Shown: positions 36,577 to 45,130, counted from the stretch's first letter. The stretch: 64,000 bases of DNA from Streptomyces caniferus (GCF_009811555.1 NZ_BLIN01000005.1:3543501-3607500), one strand, 5' to 3'. A program made the numbers and translations. Notes: generated by a model from the letters alone, not told the origin.

Positions 36577-37140
36577 ATGCCGCCCACCACCCCCGGCCCC
36601 CGCACACCCGCCCACGACCGCGCCGACTCGACCCGCTTCCCCGCCGCCGTCGACGTCGCCCTCCAGGAAGCCGGCTGGCAACCCGGCCGCTGGGACATAA
36701 AGCAGGCGGAACACTGGGCCGACGCCCTCCGCGCCCACGCCTCCCCCGCCGGACACCGCCACACCGTCTTCCCCGCCGCCGTCGAGGCCTGGGCCGAATT
36801 CGGCGACCTGCACATCACCGGCCCCGGCCCCGGGCGCCACATCTCCCCCACGCCGTTCGCCATCAACCCCCTGTACGGCCTCCACCTCGCCCGCACCCTC
36901 GGCGACCTCGGCCGCGCACTGGAAACCGACGTGGCCCCCCTCGGCCGCGAGGAGCTCACCGCCGACGGCACCACCTACAGCCAGGCCACCCTCGCCATCG
37001 ACGCCGAAGGCCGGGTCTACAGCCTCGACCACACCGGCGACTGGTACCTGGGCCCCGACCTCGACACTGCGTTGAGCACGTTGGTACTGGGGACACGGCC
37101 CATGCGGCTCGGCGTTGCGGCCCAGGCCTCCGACGACTGA
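36577..37140 (+). CDS. SUKH-3 domain immunity-like protein
   Basis: A 187-residue protein resembling the SUKH-3 branch of the SMI1/KNR4 superfamily. Visible family features are RFPAAVDVALQEAGWQPGR near the N-terminus, then FPAAVEAWAEFGDLHI, FAINPLYG and LAIDAEGRVYSLDHTGDWYLGPDLDTALSTLVLG. SUKH proteins typically bind and neutralise a cognate nuclease or deaminase, and the YwqJ-like deaminase lies directly upstream in the same operon (8-base gap). ATG at 36577. It ends 297 bases before the strong terminator at 37437. Confidence 0.82.
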   Translation: MPPTTPGPRTPAHDRADSTRFPAAVDVALQEAGWQPGRWDIKQAEHWADALRAHASPAGHRHTVFPAAVEAWAEFGDLHITGPGPGRHISPTPFAINPLYGLHLARTLGDLGRALETDVAPLGREELTADGTTYSQATLAIDAEGRVYSLDHTGDWYLGPDLDTALSTLVLGTRPMRLGVAAQASDD

Positions 37141-37750
37141 CCGGCGTTTTGCGTTTCGCCTCTCGCCTCCGGCGGGGGTGGGTGGTGGTTTGGGCGGGGG
37201 CCGCGGATCGGTTGGCGTCCCACGTAGGTTTCCGCGGCGCCGTTTCGCGTCTCGCCTCCGGCGGGGGTGGGGTTTGGGCGGGGGCCGCGTTTGCTGTGTG
37301 GTGGGTGCCGGTGGTGGTCCTCCGGGGGTGGGTGTTCGGACTGCTTCGCTTTACGTCCGAACACCCACCCCCTCCGGCCCACCACCTCCCGCCCGGGACC
37401 GCGACCCCCGCCCGGTGGGGGAAAGGTTTTCAAAAACCAGAAGCTCGGCCGCGCCGTGGCATGGCCGAGCTTCTGGCTTTTGGTTTTTCCTGCTCCCCAC
37501 AGGGGTGGGGCCCACAACTCACGGGAGGGGGCGGGGGCGGAGGGGTGGGTGTGTGGACGTAAAGCGAAGCAGTCCACACACCCACCCCGGAGCCCCCGCC
37601 ACCGGCACCCACCACCCAGCCGGGGCCCCACCCCAACCACCACCCCACCGCCGACAGGCGCAACCCCACACCCAGCCGGGGCCTCACCCCAAACAACCAA
37701 CCCCGCCCCCGCCGAAGGCGGGAAAGAACAACAGAAAGAAAAACGGCGGA
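37141..37750. repeat. Inverted-repeat cluster between convergent genes
   Basis: No gene. A direct repeat of about 30 bases (37151-37182 and 37241-37270, starting CGTTTCGC) is followed by hairpin A (37326-37370: 15-bp stem, 15-base loop CTGCTTCGCTTTACG). The terminator at 37437-37476 comes next, then hairpin B (37542-37588: 16-bp stem) with loop CGTAAAGCGAAGCAG, the exact reverse complement of loop A. The rest is C- or G-rich low-complexity sequence of opposite polarity on the two sides. It reads like two inverted copies of one dispersed repeat around a terminator. Confidence 0.85.
37437..37476. terminator. Strong bidirectional terminator
   Basis: A perfect 14-bp stem, CCAGAAGCTCGGCC with GGCCGAGCTTCTGG, has a 12-base loop and T-runs on both sides (on both strands). 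It serves the SUKH-3 operon (plus) and the sensor kinase gene (minus). Confidence 0.9.
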
Positions 37751-39226
37751 TCACCCGGCAACGTGGGAAACCACCGGCCCACCGGAAGGAAGCACCGCAG
37801 AAACGCGAAAGCCCCCCGCCTCCGTCGGGCCCGAGACGAACACGCCGCCCAGCGCCGTCACCCGCTCCCGCATCCCCACCAGGCCATTGCCGCCGCTCGG
37901 CAACCCCGCATCGGCGGCGCCCCCGTCGCAGGGACCGTTCTCCACCTGGACGGCGAGCTCACCGTCCCGGTGCGCCAGCCGCACCCGCGCCCGCGCACCC
38001 GGCGCATGCTTGTGCACATTCGTGAGCGCTTCCTGCACCACGCGGTACACGGTCCGCTCCACCCGCGCCGCATACCGGCGCCCGGCGGCCGCCTCCTCGT
38101 CGGCGCCCCCGTCCACCGTCAGCTCGACGGCCATCCCGGCCGCCCGGGACTGGCCCACCAGATCCGCCAGCTCCGTCAGACACGGACCCTCGGAATCCGC
38201 TTCCTGCGCCCCGGGAACCAACGACGTCGCGGCCCCGGAGGCGGTGCCACCGGCCGGTGCGGACGACGCCGAAGCCCCGGACGGTGCCGAAGAGCGGGCC
38301 TGCACCGTCGCCTTCGCGCCCGCCTGCGACGCCACCGCCGCCAGCCGTTCCGGCGCAGCCGACGCCGAGACACCACGCCCCGCCGCCCCCTCGGCCGTAC
38401 GCAGCACGCCCAGCATCTCCCGCAGCTCCGTCAGCGCCTGGCGACCCATGTCGCCGACCAGCCCCGCGTTCTTCGACGCCTTCTCCGGGTCCTTCAACGC
38501 CACCGCCTGGAGCGCGGCCGCATGCACCACCATCAGACTCACCCGGTGCGCGACCACGTCGTGCATCTCCCGCGCGATCCGGGTCCGCTCCTCGTTACGG
38601 GCCCACTCGGCCCGCTCCTCGGCCCGGTCCGCCAGCAGCGACAGCTCGCGCTCCAGACCGTCGGCCCGCTCCCGCAAGCTCTCCACGAGCCGCCGCCGGG
38701 CCGCGATGTACAGCCCCCACAGCACCGGCGGCGCCGTCAGCACCAGCCCCACGGCCAGCGCCATCACCGGCACGAGCCACATCGGCGGATGGAAGTCCTG
38801 CTGCGTCGCCACGTCCTCCCGCAGGCTGAGGAAGGTCGTCACCAACGTCCCGACGACCGTCATGCCCGCCAGCAGGGCCGTGATCCGGCGCGGCACATCC
38901 GACGCGGCCAGCGTGTACAGCCCCACCACGCTCAGCAGCCCGCCCATCTCCGCGGGCATCACCGCGATCGAGACCAGCACCACCACCACGGGCCACCGCC
39001 GGCGCACCAGCAGCACCGGCCCCGCCAGCAGGCCGAGCAGCATGCCCACCAGCTCGGGCAGCTGCGCCTCGTGCGCGAAATTGGCGCCTTCCCAGACGCA
39101 CTCCATCGCGGAAGCGGCCGCCAGAAACACATCCAGCACGGCGCTCCGCCGCCGAGCCCACCACCACGGCCCACTCACCGGCGCACCCCGCGCGCCCACA
39201 CCTTCACTTGCCCCCGTCGCGGTCAT
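37751..39226 (-). CDS. Sensor histidine kinase (HisKA_3/NarL-partner type)
   Basis: Membrane histidine kinase of 491 residues. Several hydrophobic helices (about residues 30-170) form an intramembrane sensing region. The dimerisation box EERTRIAREMHDVVAHRVSLMVVHAAAL has the phosphorylated His in MHDVVAH. A long Ala/Ser-rich insertion of about 50 residues precedes the HATPase domain, with N-box TNVHKHAPGA and G-box GGNGLVGMRERV. Kinases of this class pair with LuxR/NarL-type response regulators, but none is adjacent, so it is an orphan here. Start is uncertain: ATG at 39226 is chosen; ATG at 39292 is also possible. Confidence 0.88.
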   Translation of the reverse strand: MTATGASEGVGARGAPVSGPWWWARRRSAVLDVFLAAASAMECVWEGANFAHEAQLPELVGMLLGLLAGPVLLVRRRWPVVVVLVSIAVMPAEMGGLLSVVGLYTLAASDVPRRITALLAGMTVVGTLVTTFLSLREDVATQQDFHPPMWLVPVMALAVGLVLTAPPVLWGLYIAARRRLVESLRERADGLERELSLLADRAEERAEWARNEERTRIAREMHDVVAHRVSLMVVHAAALQAVALKDPEKASKNAGLVGDMGRQALTELREMLGVLRTAEGAAGRGVSASAAPERLAAVASQAGAKATVQARSSAPSGASASSAPAGGTASGAATSLVPGAQEADSEGPCLTELADLVGQSRAAGMAVELTVDGGADEEAAAGRRYAARVERTVYRVVQEALTNVHKHAPGARARVRLAHRDGELAVQVENGPCDGGAADAGLPSGGNGLVGMRERVTALGGVFVSGPTEAGGFRVSAVLPSGGPVVSHVAG

Positions 39227-39382
39227 ACCGCCCAGCCTACGGGCGGTAGCCCCCGTTTCCCCGCCCCGTATCGCGTCATAGACCAGGCCCATTACCAGCC
39301 CTTACCGCCGGTTATCCCTCGAACTGTTGAATCGCCCACATTTTCGACACTTCCGCACACCTTCACGGGAGACCCTGTTCCC

Positions 39383-40243
39383 ATGCCGCACACCCATCGG
39401 AGCCAACCCGACTACGAGGCGTTACACCCCCAGGCCGTCGCCCTGCGCCGCGCCGGCCTCAGCCGCCGCCAGATCCGCGACCGGCTCCACGTCCACAACA
39501 ACGACATCCTCAACCGCCTCCTCGAAGGCGTCCCCGCCCCCGACTGGACCCGCCGCCCCCACGCCAAGGACGACCTGCGCGAGCGGGCCCGCACCCTGCG
39601 GAAGGAGGGCAGGACCTACGACGAGATCCAGGTCGAACTGGGCTGCTCGAAAAGTTCGATCTCGCTGTGGGTACGGGATCTGCCGAAGCCGCCACCGCGC
39701 CGCACCCCCGCCGAGCAGGCCCGGATCGCCCGCGAAAAGCGCTGGGAGCACGAGCTGGCCGCACGGGACGCGGAGCGCCGTCGGACCAAGAGCGCGGCCA
39801 CGCGGGACGTCGGCACGCTGTCCGACCGGGAGCTCCTCCTCGCCGGAGCCGCCCTGTACTGGGCCGAGGGCGGCAAGGACAAACCGTACGCCCGGCGGGA
39901 GAACGTCCTCTTCGTCAACAGCGACCCCGGCGTCATTCAGGTCTTCCTGGCCTGGCTGCGCCTGCTGGAGGTGGAACCCGGGCGAGTGGGATACCGGGTG
40001 ATGATCCACACGACGGCGGACGTGGCCGCCGCCGAGCGGTACTGGGCCGACGTGGTGGGCGTCGAGGTCGACCGGCTGCAGAAGACCACGCTCAAGAAGC
40101 ACAACCCCAGAACCACCCGCAAAAACGTCGGGGAGGGGTACCACGGGTGCCTGGTGATCCGGGTGCTACAAAGTGCGGAGCTATACCGTCGCATCGAAGG
40201 CTGGTGGTACGGCATAGTGTTGGGAGCCAAGCGGCCAGACTGA
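39383..40243 (+). CDS. HTH DNA-binding protein with LAGLIDADG-like domain; contains a TTA codon
   Basis: A 286-residue protein. The N-terminal half has two helix-turn-helix-like segments: ALRRAGLSRRQIRDRLHVHNNDI and LRKEGRTYDEIQVELGCSKSSISLWVRD. The C-terminal half begins ELLLAGAALYWAEGGK and continues LFVNSDPGVIQVFLAWLR, VMIHTTADVAAAERYW and KNVGEGYHGCLVIRV, which fits a single-copy LAGLIDADG homing-endonuclease-like fold of the WhiA-related type. Codon 14 is TTA (39422-39424), so translation should need the bldA tRNA encoded in the same window. It lies just upstream of tRNA-Gln. A regulatory role is as likely as nuclease activity. Confidence 0.7.
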   Translation: MPHTHRSQPDYEALHPQAVALRRAGLSRRQIRDRLHVHNNDILNRLLEGVPAPDWTRRPHAKDDLRERARTLRKEGRTYDEIQVELGCSKSSISLWVRDLPKPPPRRTPAEQARIAREKRWEHELAARDAERRRTKSAATRDVGTLSDRELLLAGAALYWAEGGKDKPYARRENVLFVNSDPGVIQVFLAWLRLLEVEPGRVGYRVMIHTTADVAAAERYWADVVGVEVDRLQKTTLKKHNPRTTRKNVGEGYHGCLVIRVLQSAELYRRIEGWWYGIVLGAKRPD

Positions 40244-40272
40244 CGGAGCGTCCGGTTTGGAATGCTTCACCA

Positions 40273-40344
40273 TCCCCTGTGGTGTAATTGGCAGCACTGA
40301 GGCTTTTGGTGCCTTATGTCCGGGTTCGAGTCCTGGCAGGGGAG
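40273..40344 (+). tRNA. tRNA-Gln(UUG)
   Basis: Acceptor arms TCCCCTG and CAGGGGA pair; the D arm has GGTGTAATTGGCAGCAC, and the T arm carries GGGTTCGAGTCC. The anticodon stem GAGGC/GCCTT encloses loop TTTTGGT, giving anticodon UUG (reads CAA, glutamine). CCA is not fully encoded. Confidence 0.95.
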
Positions 40345-40366
40345 CCTCCATCGAACGGGCAGATTT

Positions 40367-40394
40367 CGGGTCCTGACTACCAAGTCAGGACCCG
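40367..40394 (+). terminator. Terminator downstream of tRNA-Gln
   Basis: CGGGTCCTGAC pairs with GTCAGGACCCG around a 6-base loop, 22 bases past the tRNA and upstream of glmU. Confidence 0.8.
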
Positions 40395-40475
40395 CCCGCG
40401 TTTCGGCTGCTATACGCACCGGTATCCTTCGGGTGACCACCACCCGAAGTAGCCAAGAAGCCGAAGGGCATCCCC

Positions 40476-41933
40476 GTGAGCGCCAACCGCCCGGCAGCCG
40501 TCGTCGTTCTCGCAGCGGGTGAGGGCACCCGCATGAAGTCGGCGACCCCCAAGGTCCTGCACGCCCTCTGCGGCCGCTCCCTCGTCGGCCATGTCGTCGC
40601 CGCCTCCCGAGAGCTGGATCCCGAGCATCTCGTCGTGGTCGTCGGCCACGCCCGCGAGCAGGTGCGGGCGCACCTCTCCGAGGTCGACCCCGCCGTGCGC
40701 ACCGCGGTGCAGCACGAGCAGAAGGGCACCGGCCACGCGGTCCGTACGGCCCTGGAGGAGCTGAGCAACAGCGGTGTCGCCCTCGACGGCACCGTCATCG
40801 TCGTCTGCGGGGACACCCCGCTGCTGACCGGCGAGACGCTGCGGCTGCTCGGCGATACGCATGCGGCCGACGGCAACGCCGTGACCGTGCTGTCCGCCGA
40901 GGTCCCGGACGCCACCGGCTACGGGCGCATCGTGCGCGAGGCGGGCACGGGCGCGGTGACCGCGATCGTCGAGCACAAGGACGCCACCGCCGGGCAGCGC
41001 GCGATCCGGGAGATCAACTCGGGTGTCTTCGCCTTCGACGCGCGGCTCCTCGTGGATGCGCTCGGCAAGGTGCGGACGGACAACAGCCAGGGCGAGGAGT
41101 ACCTCACCGATGTGCTGGGGATCGTGCGGGAGGCCGGGCACCGGGTCGGTGCGGCGGTGTCGGCCGATCACCGGGAGATCCTGGGGATCAACAACCGTGT
41201 GCAGCTGTCGCAGGCGCGCCGGCTGCTGAACGACCGGCTGCTGGAGCGGGCGATGCTGGCCGGTGTGACGGTGGTGGATCCGGCGTCGACGTGGGTGGAT
41301 GTGTCGGTCACGTTCGAGCCGGACGCGACGGTGCATCCGGGCACGCAGCTCCTGGGTGCCACGCATATCGCCACCGGTGCCGAGGTGGGTCCGCATTCCC
41401 GGCTGACGGATACGTCGGTGGGTGCGGATGCGGTGGCGTCGTTCACGGTGGCCGAGGGTGCGCGTATCGGTGCGGGTGCGCAGGTCGGTCCGTACGCGTA
41501 TCTGCGGCCGGGGACGGATCTGGGCCCGAAGTCGAAGGCCGGTACGTACGTGGAGATGAAGAACGCGTCGATCGGCGAGGGCACGAAGGTGCCGCATCTT
41601 TCGTATGTGGGGGATGCCACGATCGGTGAGTTCACCAATATCGGTGCGGCGAGTGTCTTTGTGAACTACGACGGTGAGGCGAAGCACCACACGACCGTCG
41701 GGTCGCATTGCAAGACGGGGTCGGACAACATGTTTGTGGCTCCGGTCACGGTCGGGGACGGCGCTTATACGGCGGCCGGCTCGGTCATCACCAAGGATGT
41801 GCCCCCGGGTTCGCTGGCGGTCGCGCGTGGCCAGCAGCGGAATATCGAGGGTTGGGTCGCGCGCAAGCGGCCCGGAAGCGCCGCCGCGCAGGCGGCTTCG
41901 GCTGCTCGCCAGGATTCCGAGGGCGAGCGGTGA
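40476..41933 (+). CDS. glmU: Bifunctional GlmU: N-acetylglucosamine-1-phosphate uridyltransferase / glucosamine-1-phosphate acetyltransferase
   Basis: Makes UDP-GlcNAc, precursor of peptidoglycan and wall polymers, in two steps: CoA-dependent acetylation of GlcN-1-P, then uridylylation. The 485-residue protein has the N-terminal nucleotidyltransferase domain with VLAAGEGTRMKSATPK and QKGTGHAV. The C-terminal left-handed beta-helix is made of hexapeptide repeats (TVHPGTQLLGATHIATGAEVG onwards), with the acetyltransferase region YVGDATIGEFTNIGAASVFVNYDG. GTG at 40476 follows GAAGGG. It starts a glmU-prs pair common in actinobacteria. The second half uses more G- and T-ending codons than neighbouring genes. 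Confidence 0.97.
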   Translation: MSANRPAAVVVLAAGEGTRMKSATPKVLHALCGRSLVGHVVAASRELDPEHLVVVVGHAREQVRAHLSEVDPAVRTAVQHEQKGTGHAVRTALEELSNSGVALDGTVIVVCGDTPLLTGETLRLLGDTHAADGNAVTVLSAEVPDATGYGRIVREAGTGAVTAIVEHKDATAGQRAIREINSGVFAFDARLLVDALGKVRTDNSQGEEYLTDVLGIVREAGHRVGAAVSADHREILGINNRVQLSQARRLLNDRLLERAMLAGVTVVDPASTWVDVSVTFEPDATVHPGTQLLGATHIATGAEVGPHSRLTDTSVGADAVASFTVAEGARIGAGAQVGPYAYLRPGTDLGPKSKAGTYVEMKNASIGEGTKVPHLSYVGDATIGEFTNIGAASVFVNYDGEAKHHTTVGSHCKTGSDNMFVAPVTVGDGAYTAAGSVITKDVPPGSLAVARGQQRNIEGWVARKRPGSAAAQAASAARQDSEGER

Positions 41934-42006
41934 TCGTGCAAGAGGTGCGCCGTGCGGGGCGTACCTTTGATGAGCGCACGCAAACTGTGATTCGAGGAGA
42001 TTTGCT

Positions 42007-42981
42007 GTGACCGGGATCAAGACGACCGGCGAGAAGAAGCTGATGCTCTTCTCCGGCCGCGCCCACCCCGAGCTTGCCGAGGAGGTCGCGCACCAGCTGG
42101 GTGTGGGCCTGGTCCCGACGAAGGCATTCGACTTCGCCAATGGTGAGATCTATGTCCGCTATCAGGAGTCGGCGCGTGGCGCGGACTGCTTTTTGATTCA
42201 GAGCCACACGGCTCCGATCAATAAGTGGATCATGGAACAGCTGATCATGATTGATGCGCTGAAGCGGGCTTCGGCCCGGAGCATCACCGTGGTCGTGCCG
42301 TTCTACGGCTATGCCCGTCAGGACAAGAAGCACCGTGGCCGTGAGCCGATTTCGGCGCGGCTGATCGCGGATCTGATGAAGACCGCGGGTGCGGACCGTG
42401 TGGTGACCGTGGATCTGCACACGGACCAGATCATGGGCTTCTTCGACGGCCCTGTGGATCATCTTTTCGCGCTGCCGGTCCTCGCGGACTACGTGGGCGC
42501 GAAGGTGGACCGCGACAAGCTCACGGTGGTGTCGCCGGACGCCGGCCGGGTGCGGGTCGCGGACCGCTGGTGCGACCGTCTGGGTGCGCCGCTGGCGATT
42601 GTCCACAAGCGGCGTGACAAGGACGTGGCGAACCAGGTCACCGTGCACGAGGTCGTCGGCGATGTGAAGGACCGGGTGTGTGTCCTGGTCGACGACATGA
42701 TCGACACCGGTGGCACGATCTGCGCGGCGGCGGACGCGCTGTTCGCGAACGGCGCCTCGGACGTGATCGTGACGGCGACGCACGGTGTGCTGTCGGGTCC
42801 GGCGGCGGACCGGCTGAAGAATTCGAAGGTGAGCGAGTTCGTGTTCACGAATACGCTGCCGACGCCTTCGGAGCTGGAGCTGGACAAGATCACGGTGCTG
42901 TCGATGGCGCCGACGATCGCCCGCGCGCTCCGTGAGGTGTTCGAGGACGGTTCGGTGACGAGCCTCTTCGAGGAGCAGTGA
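42007..42981 (+). CDS. prs: Ribose-phosphate pyrophosphokinase (PRPP synthetase)
   Basis: Transfers pyrophosphate from ATP to ribose 5-phosphate to make PRPP for nucleotides, His and Trp. The 324-residue length is standard. The signature DLHTDQIMGFFDGPVDHLFA is at about residue 135, and the PRPP-binding loop VCVLVDDMIDTGGTI near residue 225. The catalytic flexible-loop segment is KRRDKD. GTG at 42007 follows GAGGAG. The gap to glmU is 73 bases, so cotranscription is likely. Confidence 0.97.
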   Translation: MTGIKTTGEKKLMLFSGRAHPELAEEVAHQLGVGLVPTKAFDFANGEIYVRYQESARGADCFLIQSHTAPINKWIMEQLIMIDALKRASARSITVVVPFYGYARQDKKHRGREPISARLIADLMKTAGADRVVTVDLHTDQIMGFFDGPVDHLFALPVLADYVGAKVDRDKLTVVSPDAGRVRVADRWCDRLGAPLAIVHKRRDKDVANQVTVHEVVGDVKDRVCVLVDDMIDTGGTICAAADALFANGASDVIVTATHGVLSGPAADRLKNSKVSEFVFTNTLPTPSELELDKITVLSMAPTIARALREVFEDGSVTSLFEEQ

Positions 42982-43029
42982 GCTGAAGGCGGCGGGCCGG
43001 CGTGTGACGTAGTCCGGCACTGATCGACT

Positions 43030-43057
43030 TTGGGGCGGCCTTCCGGCCGGGTAGACT
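43030..43057 (+). promoter_or_regulatory. Possible rplY promoter
   Basis: TTGGGG and TAGACT are about 16 bases apart in the prs-rplY gap, resembling -35/-10 elements. A GGGCGGCC/GGCCGCCC inverted repeat (43033-43087) ending in TTTT overlaps it and could act as prs terminator or leader structure. Confidence 0.35.
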
Positions 43058-43188
43058 CATCGAGTTGCTCGGCGAGGGAGGCCGCCCTTTTGTGGTGGCT
43101 GTCCGTTATCGACGCGCTCTTCGTAGCAGGTCTGTCGTGGGCCGGGTGACGCCCACCAGAGGTTTTCTGCGATACGAGGAGTGCTGTC

Positions 43189-43782
43189 ATGGCTGAGGTC
43201 AAGCTCACCGCCCAGGTCCGTACCGACTTCGGTAAGGGTGCCGCCCGTCGCGCGCGCCGCGCCGACCTGGTTCCGGCTGTCATCTACGGTCACGGCGCCG
43301 AGCCGCAGCACGTGGCGATCAACAACCACGCGCTGATGATGGCGCTGAAGACGCCGAACGCCCTGATCCGTCTGGACTTCGAGGGCAAGACCGAACTGGT
43401 CATCCCCAAGGCCGTGCAGCGCGAGGCGATCCGCCAGTTCCTGGTGCACGTGGACTTCCTGGCCGTGAAGAAGGGCGAGAAGGTCTCCGTCGAGATCCCG
43501 ATCCACATCGAGGGCGACCTGGCGCCGGGCCAGCACGTCCTGGAGCACGTGCTGAACACGCTGCCGATCGAGGCCGAGGCCACCCACATTCCGGAGTCGG
43601 TCACGATCTCCGTCGCGGGCCTGGACGCCGGCGCTTCGGTGCTGGCCAAGGACATCACGCTGCCGTCGGGTTCCTCGCTGTCCGTGGACGACAACGCGGT
43701 CGTGCTGCAGGTCGTCGCCGCGCAGGCCGAGGCTCCGGCCGAGGAGGCCGAGGGCGAGGCCGAAGCGGGCGCCGAGGCCTGA
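43189..43782 (+). CDS. rplY: 50S ribosomal protein L25 (CTC/TL5 form)
   Basis: Binds 5S rRNA in the large ribosomal subunit; the long CTC form is a general-stress-type variant. The 197-residue protein has the L25 core (residues 1-95: EVKLTAQVRTDFGKGAARRARRADLVPAVIYGHG) plus the C-terminal TL5 beta domain (VEIPIHIEGDLAPG to SVTISVAGLDAGASVLAKDITLP). It ends in an acidic Ala/Glu-rich tail. ATG at 43189 follows AGGAG. It is followed by pth, a conserved neighbourhood. Confidence 0.96.
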   Translation: MAEVKLTAQVRTDFGKGAARRARRADLVPAVIYGHGAEPQHVAINNHALMMALKTPNALIRLDFEGKTELVIPKAVQREAIRQFLVHVDFLAVKKGEKVSVEIPIHIEGDLAPGQHVLEHVLNTLPIEAEATHIPESVTISVAGLDAGASVLAKDITLPSGSSLSVDDNAVVLQVVAAQAEAPAEEAEGEAEAGAEA

Positions 43783-43926
43783 GTCGCTTTTCGCTGAGGC
43801 GGCATCTCAGCGAGTGGTCCAGCCGCTGCCGCGCGCCTTGGGGCGCGGGGTGGCGGTTGGCCTGTTTCATGGGCAGTTGCGGTCGGGGCCGGTGCGGGGT
43901 TGCCGGCGGATGTGGGAGTGGCTGAG

Positions 43927-44514
43927 ATGGCGGACGCTGATCCGTGGCTGGTGGTGGGGCTGGGTAATCCGGGCCCGGAGTACGCGCGTAATCGCCACAA
44001 TGTGGGCTTCATGGTGGCGGATTTGCTGGCGGAGCGGATGGGGGGCCGTTTCAAGGCGCACAAGGCGCGGGCGCAGGTGGTGGAGGGGCGTTGTGGTGCG
44101 CCCGGTCCGTCGAGTCGTCGTGTCGTGGTCGCGAAGCCGTTGTCGTTCATGAATCTGTCGGGCGGGCCGACGACGGCATTGCGGGATTTCTACAAGGTGC
44201 CGGTCGGCAACATCATTGCGATTCATGATGAGTTGGATATCGATTACGGTGCGCTGCGGCTGAAGCTGGGCGGCGGCGACAACGGCCACAACGGTTTGAA
44301 GTCGATCACGAAGTCGCTGGGTGCGGAGTATCACCGGGTGCGGTTCGGGATCGGGCGTCCGCCGGGTCGTATGCAGGTGGCGGATTTCGTGCTGAAGGAT
44401 TTCTCCTCGGCGGAGCGGCGCGAGCTGGATTACTTCGTGGACCGTGCCGCGGATGCGGTGGAAACGCTGATCGTGGACGGTTTGGAACGGGCGCAGAGTA
44501 CATACAACTCCTGA
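43927..44514 (+). CDS. pth: Peptidyl-tRNA hydrolase
   Basis: Hydrolyses peptidyl-tRNA released from stalled ribosomes, recycling tRNA; 195 residues. Family motifs are [23 protein letters not shown] (catalytic His and Asn), [19 protein letters not shown] (catalytic Asp) and [13 protein letters not shown]. It ends with the usual QSTYNS-type tail. ATG at 43927 is preferred over upstream TTG and GTG codons because it has GGGAG eight bases ahead and matches family length. Confidence 0.96.
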   Translation: MADADPWLVVGLGNPGPEYARNRHNVGFMVADLLAERMGGRFKAHKARAQVVEGRCGAPGPSSRRVVVAKPLSFMNLSGGPTTALRDFYKVPVGNIIAIHDELDIDYGALRLKLGGGDNGHNGLKSITKSLGAEYHRVRFGIGRPPGRMQVADFVLKDFSSAERRELDYFVDRAADAVETLIVDGLERAQSTYNS

Positions 44515-44593
44515 ATGGGACAGTGGGGGTCAGGCCCTGACGAACCGTTGCCCCAGGTTGACCGGGTGCGGGTTATGGCCAAGGATCGCCGCC

Positions 44594-45118
44594 ATGCCCA
44601 GAAGCAGTACGCGTACCAGTTCGGTCAGACGTAGTCGTACCCGGCGGGTCGGTGAGAGCGCCTATGGGGCGCTGCTTCTCGCCAGGATCGGCGTGATGGG
44701 TCTGCTGGCGTTGCTCCTGCTGGTGGCGGGGGTGTGGACGTCGTGGCACACGGCGCAGTACGCGATGCTCGTCAAGGCGCGGGAGCGCGGCATGATGACG
44801 GTGTCGGCGTGTGAGGCCGAGCGGTGCACCGGTTCGTACGTGCCGACGGGGGGCGACGGGCGCCCGCGGACGAAGGTGACGATCGCGCAGGCGGCGGCGC
44901 CGGACAAGGGCGAGCGGGTCGAGGTGACGGTCGAGCCGGGGACGGCCCGTGCGGTGCGGACCGGGACGGCCGGGATTCTGCATGCGTGGGTGCCGTTCGC
45001 GGGGGCGCTGCTGCTGGCGGCGCTGGTGGTGGCCGGGGGGATGCGGCTGCGGCGTACGGCGTGGGTGATGGGGTTGTTGGGGGCAGTGTTGCTGGGCGCG
45101 GCCTTCGCGGCGATGTAG
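44594..45118 (+). CDS. Small membrane protein, DUF3592-like
   Basis: A 174-residue protein with a basic Arg/Ser-rich N-terminus and a first membrane helix at about residues 27-50 (MGLLALLLLVAGVWTSW). An extracytoplasmic domain with two Cys residues (SACEAERCTGSYVP) follows, then a C-terminal pair of helices (VPFAGALLLAALVVAGG, then AWVMGLLGAVLLGAAF). The layout is like DUF3592 proteins, of unknown function. ATG at 44594 follows AAGGA. It is downstream of pth by 79 bases and ends at a strong terminator shared with ppc. Confidence 0.7.
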   Translation: MPRSSTRTSSVRRSRTRRVGESAYGALLLARIGVMGLLALLLLVAGVWTSWHTAQYAMLVKARERGMMTVSACEAERCTGSYVPTGGDGRPRTKVTIAQAAAPDKGERVEVTVEPGTARAVRTGTAGILHAWVPFAGALLLAALVVAGGMRLRRTAWVMGLLGAVLLGAAFAAM

Positions 45119-45130
45119 GGCACAAGCGGA

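Noticed and set aside
31734..37140. Prophage or integrative element explanation for the toxin-like island
   Set aside because: No integrase, att repeats or phage genes; base composition and codon use match the neighbours, and the nearby tRNA-Gln has no visible direct repeat.
37017..37754. 245-residue minus-strand frame across the repeat cluster
   Set aside because: Made from hairpins and G-runs; the two inverted loops give the same peptide fragments in several frames, a sign of repeat DNA rather than a gene.
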